Position numbers and translations under genes: made by a program
In this document: in pieces, positions 12,313 to 23,199 of the stretch
Layout of the letters: each line of letters begins with the position of its first letter
Position numbering within the stretch: position 1 is the stretch's first letter
Notes under the pieces: model-generated
Database searches by the model: none
What the model was told of the DNA's origin: nothing
Seen by the model: the letters and a program-made list of their open reading frames with translations, nothing else
Assembly: GCF_029784155.1 (NCBI RefSeq)
Contig: NC_073692.1
Span: 275,385,413 to 275,449,412 of the forward strand
DNA: 64,000 nucleotides
Origin: Uranotaenia lowii
Taxonomy: Eukaryota > Arthropoda > Insecta > Diptera > Culicidae
Direction of reading: 5' to 3'

Positions 12313-12583
12313 TACAGGCGTTTAAAATGTGCTGTTGAGGTGATTGGGCAAATAACAAATTCTGTTCCAATCATTCGTATCACTACAAACTGTCAAACAT
12401 GAAGTGCAAGCAAATGAGGCCCCCAGAGTAAGAGAGAAGAAACTGCCAGCATTTTTCAAATTTTCAATTGATTTAAATGGTTTCATCAAATCTTTGTTTA
12501 TCAATGAAACGTCACAGCATGTTAAATATAAATATGTATTCGAATTCATAATTGCTAACACATTGCATAACTAAGGGAGACTC

Positions 12584-13058
12584 TTCTCGACCAACTTTTT
12601 TGGCAAAATGAAACAAAATGCTATCACGTTATGATAGTCAAATTTGCTTTAGTTTTGGTTGACTTAGGTTGTAGACAGCAAAAATATGAAGAGAAAAAAA
12701 ATCAATCACGGAGACAAATAAAAGCCAAATTTGGTTCTAATTGAGATTATAATCATCGCTCGCTTTGCTCTCGTTTTCTAAAAATTTTGAGAGCAACATA
12801 ATGCTAAATTTTGCTGTAATCGAGAATTAAATGATGCTTTATATTGGCATCATTGTGCTCTCCAAGCTCTCAAAAAACGAGCTGTAGTTAGGGTCTCAGT
12901 TTTAGCAAAATATGGTATCAATTTGCTAACCAAGTATGAAAATTTGAGCTCTCATTTTTGCTGTGTACCACCTTATGTCAAGCAAAATGAGAGCAAGTTG
13001 GGCTCTCAGGGCGTGATAGCAAAATTTGCTATAATTTTGCCATAAAAGTCTGCTCGGG
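12584..13058. repeat. Foldback-like right subterminal region of the 4.6-kb insertion
   Basis: About 120 bp at 12584-12700 is an imperfect inverted match to 12940-13058: CGACCAACTTTTTTGGCAAAAT against the complement CGAGCAGACTTTTATGGCAAAA, then TGCTATCACG, TTGACWTARG and ACAGCAAAAAT in the same order. It could be a free-standing MITE or an arm duplication within the larger insertion. Confidence 0.65.
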
Positions 13059-13990
13059 AAATGCATAAGCTCTTTCGTGAATCATGGCGGATTTTTGTTA
13101 TTATTTGTTCGTCGCTTTAATTTTGTTGGAACAAATTCTTTGAGAATATTACCAAGACTTTTGTAAAAAATCTCCACTTGATTGTCTGTTGAGTTTTCAG
13201 CTCGGAATATTGTTTGACAATCAACAATTTGTTATTTTGTTTTAATCATATCATCGTTAGCATGAAAAAAGTCAAAAGTCTCTATAAACTCATAATTATC
13301 TGGTAAACGTTTTTGATCAGGATATATGATTGAGAATTCAATAGCAGTGTGGAAGACCTCGTTTTTCCAAATTGTATCTGAAGCTTCTACAACGCAAAAA
13401 TCATCAGTCAGATTTAAAAATAATAAGTCCAGATATCGACTACAGGCATTTTCTACATGATTTATTTGATTGAGACACAACGAAGCCAGATTATCAAACA
13501 GAATTTGCAGTGTTTTATTATCACCACAGACTGGCAAGAGAATGCTTTCATTCTCTTCATCAATTAAGAATTGGAGACTTGATTGGTTTAAGTCGAACAT
13601 TTCGGTAATGTCAAATAGACACTTTTGAAAATATTCTGTAGTGGCATATTCTGGCGGAAAGTAAATCGACCCAAAAATATGCGTTTCATTGAAGATGTGG
13701 GCTTTGACCCACACGTGCTTGAATTCTTTGTGTTTAGTCGTAGGAATCAGCTCAGAGTCGAAGACAGAGCTGATTGCCACAACCACACCACTGCCAGATT
13801 TTATGTCAGAAAGAAGAAAGTTTCTGTCATCTCTAATCACGTTAGCAAAAACTTCTTCGCTCTTTATATTTAAACCCCAGCTTGTTTCTGCTCCCAAAAT
13901 AATAGTATAACTACTAGCTGCTAAATTTTTATAAATTGTACTAGCTGATCCCATACGAACTCTGTTTCGCATTCAACTTGGAATATGTCA
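13059..13990 (-). pseudogene. Endonuclease of copy B non-LTR element
   Basis: The minus-strand frame shows a decayed endonuclease: GAETSWGLNIKSEEVF in place of TETWL, VIRDDRNFL, GSGVVVAI, IFGSIYFPPEY, VCGDNKTL in the place of GDFNL, SRYLDLLFLNLTDDF near the end, then a stop; beyond it VEIFYKSLGNILKEFVP and NPP-FTKEL lead into the linker found at 8463. Several catalytic motifs are degraded, so the enzyme would be inactive. The N-terminus fades at about 13990. Confidence 0.8.
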
Positions 13991-14204
13991 TGAAAAGTTT
14001 GTATGAATGTCAATTTTCAAGCATTTTCCAGATGCATTTACGAACTCATTGTTAAGTAATAATTGCAAAAATATTGGACGATCACTTTTTCTATCGTTTT
14101 CAATCGTTTGCTACTAAATTTGAAATCAGGAATCAATTGACCGTGCCAAAAAAAAACCCTTATATACACTTCGACTCGATCGTTGTATAACTGTATTGCC
14201 GTTG

Positions 14205-15005
14205 TATTGCCAAGAAGTAAACTCCCTTTCTTATACAATCTTTGATATCTGAAATCGATTGCCCTTCCCTCAAAACTACCGTGAGCCAATTTTCAAAACA
14301 ATCCATTGCATAAAAATGTCAATATTGCTAAGCACTGTGGAAAATTTATTAATGTGGACAACCTCTTCCGTCAACCCCTGGCAAACATTTGACATCTGAA
14401 ATTGATTGCCCGTCCCTAAAAACTACCGTGTGCAAATTTTCATCCCAATCCGATGTATGATAACGAAGATATTGCTAAAATATTGAAAAGTTAATATGGC
14501 CGACCCCCTTCGCCGACCTCTTACACTGAATTTAACAACTGGAATCGATTGCTCGTCCCTCAAAACTTTCGTACACCTATTTTCATCTGAAACCGATGAA
14601 TAATAACGACAATATCGCATATTCAGTGAGTAGTTAATATGGACGACCCCTTTGGCCGGCCCTGACTTCAATTTGGATAAGTGTAATCAACTATTTGTCC
14701 CTAATAATTCCTTTGTGCAAATTTTCATCCCAATCCGTTGCATTAAAACGTCAATATCACAAAAATATAGAATAGTTAATATGGACGACCCCCTTTTCCG
14801 GCCCCTTACACTGAATTTGGTATCTCAAATCGATTGCAGGTCACTCAAAACTCTCGTGTACCTATTTTCAGCTGAATATGATGTATAATATCGCTAATAT
14901 CGCAAAAACAGCGAACAGTTAATATGGATGACCCCTTTGGCTGACCCTTTTCACAAAATTTGACACCTGAAATCGATTGTTCGTCTTTCAAAACACTCAT
15001 GTGCA
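14205..15005. repeat. Diverged 142-bp tandem repeat, about six copies
   Basis: The phrase TTAATATGGACGACCCC (with variants) recurs at 14349, 14491, 14634, 14776 and 14919, spacing 142-143 bp. A second landmark, CTGAAATCGATTGCCCGTCC-like, recurs about every 142 bp from 14248 to 14965, followed by TTTTCATCCCAATCCG in most copies. Copies are well diverged. Short open frames here are incidental. Confidence 0.9.
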
Positions 15006-15779
15006 TAGAAATCGCATTTTTAGGTTCATGCCTGGAATATTGTTCCTCGCGTAACTTTTTAATCCCATCGATAGAGCTTTTCAAAAACTACAGACATGTT
15101 AACTTCATATTTCAACAATCACTCAGCAAAATTTCAATAATCGCTCTTTGAATGGTTAAAGTTAAAAAAAAGTCCCATTTTCGTAGAATTACTGTATCTC
15201 TGGCCACACAATCTTTAGAAAGCTCAAATTTCGTCATAAAATAGTGTGATAGTTGATCTATCTTACGCAGAAAATTTGATCAAAAAATATCATCAGAGTA
15301 AAAAGTTATGGAAGTTCAAAGTTAAAGTGACAGTGCGCGTGCTTCCAATTTCTATACAATTCTGGACGGTACTGTAGGTTTTGGAAGTGAATATAAATCA
15401 TGAGAACTTTGATGAAGAAATTTCTTAACTTATTATTAAGTTGTCTAAAAGTGAGTTGTGTTGTGTTTTAAAAATTGATCCTGTAACTAAGTCCATTGGC
15501 CACAACATTTGAACAGTATTTTACACGCACAACAAGTTTCGTCAATAATTTTTGAGAAGTTCTACATACAAACAACAGATCGTTGTAAGTACATAGTACA
15601 AAATATCCGACAAATATATAGAAAGAGGCTTAGCAAAAGATGGAGAAAATTGGTTAACGGAAAGAATACATGAACTAATCTTGATAACGAAAGTAAAAAT
15701 TAAAAGGACTAACAAAATTATACGCATGAACCAATTGCTTTCAAAACAGTAGCATATCTTGAAAAAATATCTTACTTAG
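15006..15779. other. AT-rich intergenic DNA
   Basis: I see no gene, terminal repeat or tandem structure here that I can support. Confidence 0.5.
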
Positions 15780-15960
15780 TTAAGGAGGGTCAAAAATAGG
15801 TTCCGAGGGTGGTCCAAAATAGAAACATGATCCAAAATACCGACAACAATAACTTTCGAATGAACGAGTTTTTAGGCTAAAACTATGTTGTTCTTCAACA
15901 AACAATAATATGTTTTAATAGAAAAGTCCTAGACCTTTAATATGAATGGATGAAACAGTA
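15780..15960 (-). repeat. Diverged relic of the TATTTTGGACC element family
   Basis: Read in complement this stretch parallels 34640-34790: GCCTAAAAACTCG, GTCGGTATTTTGGA, TTTCTATTTTGGACCACC and a GGACC/GACC repeat in the same order, with many substitutions. Ends are not visible. Confidence 0.7.
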
Positions 15961-17159
15961 ATAAATTGTTATTTTTTTTGCCTTTCTTTCAGAAAGGTGT
16001 AGTTATCGGTCGATTTAGGAGATCATTAATTATGGGTCTTAGATATATGTACCTTTATAGGTACCTATCGAATCAGCTCGACTTGTTCTGTCGATGTCAA
16101 TGTATTTGTGTGTATTAGTGTGATTTTTTGTAAACTTTGTCCACGCGTTTTTGCGAAACTGGGCAGTACAATAAAAATGATTTTTATATAAAAAAATTGA
16201 TTTTTTCCCCTCTTCAATGTATAAAAGAAAGAAAAAAAAACAAAATAGTTAAAAAAAATTTTTTTCATAGTAAGTTTCATTAAATGATCACTCCAAAAAA
16301 CGTGTCAATTTGGCTTGCTAGCCACAACCAGCGATCACTAAAATCAATATTATCGTATATATGACGTCAAATTATACATGACGTCATATACACGAAGGGA
16401 GCACTCGCTACACGCTACTCGCTCCACGATGGACGCGCTCCACTCCCACTCATGATGTCTTCATAACGACAAAACGAGCGGGAGGAAGGAGTAGGGGAGA
16501 TTAATAAATTTATTATATATTTTTATAATTTTAAATTTGTACTAGATCAGTGTTAACCGAACCAGTTTCAAAAATTTTAGAGCCGATGCTCCAAAACCAT
16601 ATTGTGTTGATATGAATTTTCATAAAGGGGAACTTGTCATATCAAACCGATGGGTGTAGGGTTCATCACCGAATTCTTCTGCAGCGATGGCTGGCTTCGA
16701 TAATACGACGCAAGCGGAAAGCTGTCAGATAATTTTGTAGTAGGTTTGAAAAAGGGCGAACGCGCCAAATGTAAACAAACCTAGCGTAACATTTCATAAG
16801 GGCGAAACTATCAGTTAGCTCGGAACAAAAAAAAACGCTTCTGAAATTTCAGAACATCAAATCTAATCCTATTTAAAAAATCGATGCTATCTATTGGCCC
16901 TACCCGAATAAAAAAAAACCCATTTTTAATAGGCAAAATTTCACGTTTTAACCTGTTCCAACAAAAATGCATCAACAAAAAATTTAACCCAATTTAATTT
17001 TATCAACTGTTTTAAAGCTTAAAGTGATTTTTTTGTACAGACGCATTAATTTAAAGATGTTGAATTCCCTGGACTTTAAAGTATTTCTAATTTAAAATTA
17101 AATTAAAAAAAATCGGATCTAATAGTGAGTTTCAGAATTCAGATTAAAATCCAAAAATT
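15961..17159. other. AT-rich DNA with minor motifs
   Basis: A short CCTTTC...GAAAGG palindrome at 15980-15997 begins a sequence type I associate with dispersed mosquito repeats. Two GACGTCA motifs lie at 16362 and 16380. Part of 16690-16860 (AAAGGGCGAACGCGCCAAATG) resembles 17885-17940. No coding region is evident. Confidence 0.4.
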
Positions 17160-17790
17160 CAGATGCAATCCAGCGCTAGACGATTTACAAAGCAAATTTA
17201 AAAAACCGACATAATTGTCAAAAATGTCAAAATGGTCAATAACAACAAAAATGACATAATTGTTTAAATTTTCTTAAATTACGAGTGTACCAAATTTACA
17301 TAATTGACAAAAATGATAAAAATTACAAAATACACAACATTTACAAACTTTTATCAAGTTTTAACAAACATGACAAATTTCGCAAATATGGCAAAAATTG
17401 ACAAAAATTTACCAAAATTGACCATGGCTTGACATAAATGATAACATTCACAAATTTGGCGAAACTGGATAGATAAAATAAAAATAAATCATACAACTGA
17501 AAAAGTTATCAAAATATGCAAAATTGACAGAATCAATATAGAAAAAAATTAAACAAATTTACAAAACTGACATAATTTACAAAAATTTCAAAATAGTCTA
17601 TAATTACAAAAATGACATGTTTGTTAAAATCGTCAAAAATTACAAATTGGACCAAACTTGCATAGTTGACAAAATTGATAAAAAAAAACAAAATAAAAAT
17701 GACAACATTCACAGACTTGATAAATTTTACAAACCTGAATTTTGCAAATATGGCAAAAAATGTGCCCTTTTCAAAAATCGACCTTACGTT
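17160..17790. repeat. Degenerate AT-rich tandem-like region
   Basis: Loose repeats of TTGACAAAAATG, TTTACAAAA and ACAAATTTGG follow one another without a fixed period. The vocabulary is that of the 9-bp array farther on, so this may be an old, eroded part of the same array. Open frames here are low complexity. Confidence 0.6.
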
Positions 17791-18049
17791 GCGCGTCATT
17801 CGTTTTCATACCCAGTCAGTATCCCATTATTTTCTTCCAATAAGATTCTATATCCCCTACCCAGCATGAGAGCAGCAGTGGTATCAATTTTTTCAAAAGG
17901 GCGTGCGGCCAAATGTTAACAATCGAAATGTCAGCTAGGAGAAAAAGAACCGTTTGAAGACCTACATTTCAAACCTAATTATTTCAACGCGATTTTCTCG
18001 AAACAGCTTTCGCTCTTTACAAAAATGAATCATCATAGAAATCAAAGTT

Positions 18050-18117
18050 TTTAGCATACCTATCAGGGGCATTCTTACTGGTATACTTGTAAGAATGCCC
18101 CTGAAAGGTATGTTAAA
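18050..18117. other. 29-bp near-perfect hairpin
   Basis: 18050-18078 pairs with 18089-18117 over 29 bp with two mismatches around a 10-nt loop (18079-18088). The stem core is CAGGGGCATTCTTAC with its complement GTAAGAATGCCCCTG. The size and near-perfect pairing resemble a precursor microRNA or a very small MITE; nothing in the sequence decides between them. Confidence 0.9.
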
Positions 18118-18234
18118 CTAACATATAATCGTTTTTCAATTCAATTGGATGATTTCATCATCATTTCAATTATTAATCTATTTGTCTATAATTTTATATC
18201 TTTCATTTGATAATACTTCTTATAAAGTTTAATA

Positions 18235-18597
18235 CTAACAAATCACGATAAAAAAATTAGAAAAATGAAAAAGTAGAGAGACATAGTTGACAAAATTGAC
18301 AAAAATAACTAAATTGAGATCAAATTTACAAAATTGGAAACAATTGACAAACTGGGCTAAATTAACTATACGACAAAAATGAAAAATAAATCTATATTGA
18401 CAAAGTTGCGAAATTGACCAAACTGACAAAATTGCAAAATTGTCCAAATTTAGACAATTGACAAAATTGATTTAACTAACTAAATTAACTGAATTTACTA
18501 AATTTACTAAATTGACTACCTAGGCTAAATTGACAAAATAGCCTAGATTGACACAATCCACAAAATTGACAAAACTATCCAAATGGACAAAATGGAC
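18235..18597. repeat. Degenerate leader of the 9-bp array
   Basis: Units such as TTGACAAAA, CTAAATTGA and ACAAAATTG occur at irregular spacing and grade into the regular TTTACAAAA array, which is the expected picture of an array expanding from a degenerate edge. Confidence 0.75.
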
Positions 18598-21500
18598 AAA
18601 ATTTTCAAAATTTACAAAATTTACAAAATTTACAAAATTTACAAAATTTACAAAATTTACAAAATTTACAAAATTTACAAAATTTACAAAATTTCCAAAA
18701 TTTACAAAATTTACAAAATTTACAAAATTTACAAAATTTACAAAATTTACAAAATTTACAAAATTTACAAAATTTACAAAATTTACAAAATTTACAAAAT
18801 TTACAAAATTTACAAAATTTACAAAATTTACAAAATTTACAAAATTTAAAAAATTTACAAAATTTAAAAAATTTACAAAATTTACAAAATTTACAAAATT
18901 TACAAAATTTACAAAATTTACAAAATTTACAAAATTTACAAAATTTACAAAATTTACAAAATTTACAAAATTTACAAAATTTACAAAATTAACAAAATTA
19001 ACAAAATTTACAAAATTTACAAAATTTACAAAATTTACAAAATTTACAAAATTTACAAAATTTACAAAATTTACAAAATTTACAAAATTTACAAAATTTA
19101 CAAAATTTACAAAATTTACAAAATTTACAAAATTTACAAAATTTACAAAATTTACAAAATTTACAAAATTTACAAAATTTACAAAATTTACAAAATTTAC
19201 AAAATTTACAAAATTTACAAAATTTACAAAATTTACAAAATTTACAAAATTTACAGAATTTACAAAATTTACAAAATTTACAAAATTTACAAAATTTTTG
19301 TAAATTTTGTAAATTTTGTAAATTTTGTAAATTTTGTAAATTTTGTTAATTTTGTAAATTTTGTAAATTTTGTAAATTTTGTAAATTTTGTAAATTTTGT
19401 AAATTTTGTAAATTTTGTAAATTTTGTAAATTTTGTAAATTTTTTAAATTTTGTAAATTTTTTAAATTTTGTAAATTTTGTAAATTTTGTAAATTTTGTA
19501 AATTTTGTAAATTTTGTAAATTTTGTAAATTTTGTAAATTTTGTAAATTTTGTAAATTTTGTAAATTTTGTAAATTTTGTAAAATTTACAAAATTTACAA
19601 AATTTACAAAATATACAAAATTTCCAAAATTTACAAAATTTCCAAAATTTACAAAATTTACAAAATTTACAAAATTTACAAAATTTACAAAATTTACAAA
19701 ATTTACAAAATTTACAAAATTTACAAAATTTACAAAATTTACAAAATTTACAAAATTTACAAAATTTACAAAATTTACAAAATTTACAAAATTTAAAAAA
19801 TTTACAAAATTTACAAAATTTACAAAATTTACAAAATTTACAAAATTTACAAAATTTACAAAATTTACAAAATTTACAAAATTTACAAAATTTACAAAAT
19901 TTACAAAATTTACAAAATTTACAAAATTTACAAAATTTACAAAATTTACAAAATTTACAAAATTTACAAAATTTACAAAATTTACAAAATTTACAAAATT
20001 TACAAAATTTACAAAATTTACAAAATTTACAAAATTTACAAAATTTACAAAATTTTCAAAATTTTCAAAATTTTCAAAATTTACAAAATTTAAAAAATTA
20101 ACAAAATATACAAAATTTACAAAATTTACAAAATTTACAAAATTTACAAAATTTACAAAATTTACAAAATTTACAAAATTTACATAATTTACAAAATTTA
20201 CAAAATTTACAAAATTTACAAAATTTACAAAATTTACAAAATTTACAAAATTTACAAAATTTACAAAATTTACAAAATTTACAAAATTTACAAAATTTAC
20301 AAAATTTACAAAATTTACAAAATTTACAAAATTTACAAAATTTACAAAATTTACAAAATTTACAAAATTTACAAAATTTACAAAATTTACAAAATTTACA
20401 AAATTTACAAAATTTACAAAATTTACAAAATTTACAAAATTTACAAAATTTACAAAATTTACAAAATTTACAAAATTAACAAAATTAACAAAATTAACAA
20501 AATTAACAAAATTTACAAAATTTACAAAATTTACAAAATTTACAAAATTTACAAAATTTACAAAATTTACAAAATTTACAAAATTTACAAAATTTACAAA
20601 ATTTACAAAATTTACAAAATTTACAAAATTTACAAAATTTACAAAATTTACAAAATTTACAAAATTTACAAAATTTACAAAATTTACAAAATTTACAAAA
20701 TTTACAAAATTCACAAAATTTACAAAATTTACAAAATTTACAAAATTTACAAAATTTACAAAATTTACAAAATTTACAAAATTTACAAAATTTACAAAAT
20801 TTACAAAATTTACAAAATTTACAAAATTTACAAAATTTACAAAATTTACAAAATTTACAAAATTTACAAAATTTACAAAATTTACAAAATTTACAAAATT
20901 TACAAAATTTACAAAATTTACAAAATTTACAAAATTTACAAAATTTACAAAATTTACAAAATTTACAAAATTTACAAAATTTACAAAATTTACAAAATTT
21001 ACAAAATTTACAAAATTTACAAAATTTACAAAATTTACAAAATTTACAAAATTTACAAAATTTACAAAATTTACAAAATTTACAAAATTTACAAAATTTA
21101 CAAAATTTACAAAATTTACAAAATTTACAAAATTTACAAAATTTACAAAATTTTCAAAATTTACAAGATTTACAAAATTTACAAAATTTACAAAATTTAC
21201 CAAATTTACAAAATTTACAAAATTCACAAAATTTGCAAAATTTACAAAATTTACAAAATTTACAAAATTTACAAAATTCACAAAATTTACAAAATTTACA
21301 AAATTTAAAAAATTTACAAAATTTACAAAATTTACAAAATTTACAAAATTTACAAAATTTACAAAATTTACAAAATTTACAAAATTTACAAAATTTACAA
21401 AATTAACAAAATTTACAAAATTTACAAAATTTACAAAATTTACAAAATTTACAAAATTTACAAAATTTACAAAATTTACAAAATTTACAAAATTTACAAA

Positions 21501-21713
21501 ATTTACAAAATTCACAAAATTTACAAAATTTACAAAATTCACAAAATTTACAAAATTTACAAAATTTACAAAATTTACAAAATTTTAAAAATTCACAAAA
21601 TTTACAAAATTTACAAAATATACAAAATTTACAAAATTTACAAAATTTACAAAATTTACAAAATTTACAAAATTTACAAAATTTACAAAATTTATAAAAT
21701 TTATAAAATTCGC
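18598..21713. repeat. TTTACAAAA 9-bp tandem array
   Basis: About 3.1 kb of the 9-bp unit TTTACAAAA with scattered variants (TTAACAAAA, TTTAAAAAA, TTTTCAAAA, TTCACAAAA). Because the unit is three codons, long low-complexity frames (TKF or NFV repeats) run on both strands and should not be taken as genes. Orientation flips at about 19295 and 19580. Confidence 0.98.
19296..19580 (-). repeat. Inverted block inside the 9-bp array
   Basis: Here the unit reads TTTTGTAAA, the complement of its surroundings. Both junctions are 9+1+9 palindromes (TTTACAAAATTTTTGTAAA and TTTTGTAAAATTTACAAAA). A paired TTTAAAAAA variant at about 18842-18872 reappears inverted at 19439-19470, so the block looks copied from the left part of the array. 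Confidence 0.95.
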
Positions 21714-21975
21714 TTCCATTTATTCGCTTCGTTTACTTGAGATGTTGAATTATTTGAAAAACATGGTTAGGCATCTTCTTTAAAAAATTATACTCTTCAT
21801 TTTAAGACCTCTTCTATCTATTTTATAGATATAAGATCATAATGTCATAGAATTTATAAATCTATCATTTATTCATTATTTTGTATCATGTATTTCCAAA
21901 TATAATTTTAAGACTGTAAGAAAGCCTACAATCCACTGCTAAGTGTATTAAATCGGGTTTTTTTATCAATAACTA

Positions 21976-22015
21976 ACATCGCCACTTCCCAAAGCGGTCC
22001 AAATAAGGTCCGTAA
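21976..22015 (-). repeat. Terminal fragment of the TATTTTGGACC element family
   Basis: In complement this reads GTTACGGACCTTATTTGGACC followed by GCTTTGGGAAGTGGC, almost the same as the left end of the complete element at 34530. The rest of the element was not found. Confidence 0.75.
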
Positions 22016-23036
22016 CTTTATATTTTCTTAGAGAATTAGCTTTAGAGAATACATCTTTACAACAGTGCTTACTTTTGTAAATTTGATACAGTGTTGAGAG
22101 TTAGTTTTACGACTTATTCTATTTATTTTTTTATCGTTAATTTTAAAATTTTCTTCAAAATTTCACATTTGTGCCAAATTTTCTGAAACGAATTCATTTT
22201 TTTGCTAACATTTTAATGTTATTCATAATTTTTAAAAAAAATCTTTACACATGTTAGCACAAAATGTAAAATTTGAATTTCTTAGGAAAAATGATAAACG
22301 ACAATTTGAAAATTTTAATTGAGTACCTAGTTTGTTCGCTAATCTCAAAAAAACTTGTTTAAGACCCGTCGTTTTTTTTCCTGAATAGTGCGTTGGATAG
22401 GATAGAGTCTCTTTTATAATGTGGTAGGAAATTTGCACCTACAAAAATGTTTGCTCAGCTTATTGATTTCATAAGGTGCACTTGAATACATATGAATTGT
22501 AAATTTACAATATTTCAACACAAAAGTTGTTCGGAAATTTTGAATTCTTAGATTGAATATATTATATAAGAACGTACAAAAAATTGCCAGCTGGGCAGGT
22601 ATCTACACGGATGCGGAATACCTGTCGTAGATTCTTAACTCTAAATATGTTATGAATTTTATACGGCTGTTTAACAGTTTGATCGTTCTACAAGTAAGAC
22701 ATACACCTACACGAAACATTTTCATTTCATGTCAGTTCACACGAAGCCATGGTGTCGGGTATGTGATGATTTGCATTGAAGATTGGTGGTGGCTCGAGAC
22801 AAGAATTTACCCGAAAAACCGCAAAGAACTTTTTCTTCGGACGATTGACAAAAAACGCGTGTTTGTTGAACCGATTTAGAATTGATTATATTTTGGTAAC
22901 ATATCAAACCCAACATTGATAATATTGGTAGACTGGTTTCGAAGAATCTAAGTGACATTTCCATAAGCATCGATCAGGGCCAACCTCATATTACGCTCCA
23001 ACAATTGACCTAACTAAAAATCTAAAGGATGCAAAT
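22016..23036. other. AT-rich DNA without recognised genes
   Basis: Short frames near 22652-22970 have no recognisable domain. A 23-bp phrase beginning CAAAAGTTGTTCGGAAATTTT occurs at 22521 and again at 23145, so the intervening 600 bp is bracketed by direct repeats. Confidence 0.45.
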
Positions 23037-23090
23037 TAACGCATACGTTGGCGAAACTGCGGTGAATCCGTGCACCCATGGTGGATTATC
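23037..23090. repeat. Dispersed repeat preceding CATA microsatellite
   Basis: AACTGCGGTGAATCCGTGCA followed by CCCATGGTGGAT recurs in complement at about 62819-62855. Weaker similarity extends upstream in both copies (CTAA..AAT.TAAA..ATGCA), and both run into a TACATACATA-like stretch. Confidence 0.85.
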
Positions 23091-23146
23091 TACATACATA
23101 CATACATACATACATACATACATACATACATACATACATACATACA
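23091..23146. repeat. CATA microsatellite
   Basis: Thirteen or so tandem copies of the tetranucleotide TACA/CATA. Confidence 0.98.
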
Positions 23147-23199
23147 AAAGTTGTTCGGAAATTTTAATTTGTTCGTCCGTTGTATTGCCGTAGGCCATA

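Larger units (their letters stand above)
10318..12366. repeat. Large imperfect inverted duplication
   Basis: The left arm (10318 to about 10520) matches the complement of 11195-11337 plus 12315-12366; the right arm is interrupted by a Tc1/mariner element. Shared landmarks include AACAGAATTT, CATTTTAAACGCCTG, TATAGTCAAGC and CGTTTAGCCAGACAGAATA. The arms contain segment d of the decayed gene, and the inverted copy still reads YKFRRLARQNSALDF. About 675 bp separates the arms. Confidence 0.8.
8464..13058. mobile_element. 4.6-kb TIR-bounded insertion, CCCRAGCAGACTTT ends, AA target duplication
   Basis: The left end CCCAAGCAGACTTT (8464) and the right end, whose complement reads CCCGAGCAGACTTT (13058 inward), are flanked by AA at 8462-8463 and 13059-13060. 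Deleting it rejoins KELMH with LRNKK in frame. Both subterminal regions are rich in GCAAAAT and ACAGCAAAA motifs and share GATACCATWTTTTGCT. The interior holds AT-rich DNA, a decayed multi-exon gene (9773-10599), an inverted duplication and a Tc1/mariner insertion. I see no transposase of its own. It could be one large element or a small MITE enlarged by later insertions. Confidence 0.7.
7045..13990 (-). mobile_element. CR1/Jockey-like non-LTR retrotransposon (copy B), split by two insertions
   Basis: Three minus-strand pieces belong together: an endonuclease (13990-13059), a short linker (8463-8352) and the start of the reverse transcriptase (7489-7045). They are separated by TIR elements at 8464-13058 and 7492-8351. 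Removing each insert and one AA duplicate rejoins the reading frame exactly: KEL-MH runs into LRNKKQKAHKNWKK, and RLSTS runs into FPDYNIKIEQ. The RT is cut off after its VWK motif, where copy A begins. Neither end of the full element is present. Confidence 0.85.

Noticed and set aside
13625..13910. Plus-strand frames across the copy B endonuclease
   Set aside because: Antisense shadows of the minus-strand endonuclease.
18548..21542. Long TKF-repeat (plus) and NFV-repeat (minus) frames
   Set aside because: Pure product of the 9-bp array TTTACAAAA; not a gene.
23091..23146. CRISPR-like array
   Set aside because: It is a plain tetranucleotide microsatellite without spacers; the window is eukaryotic.
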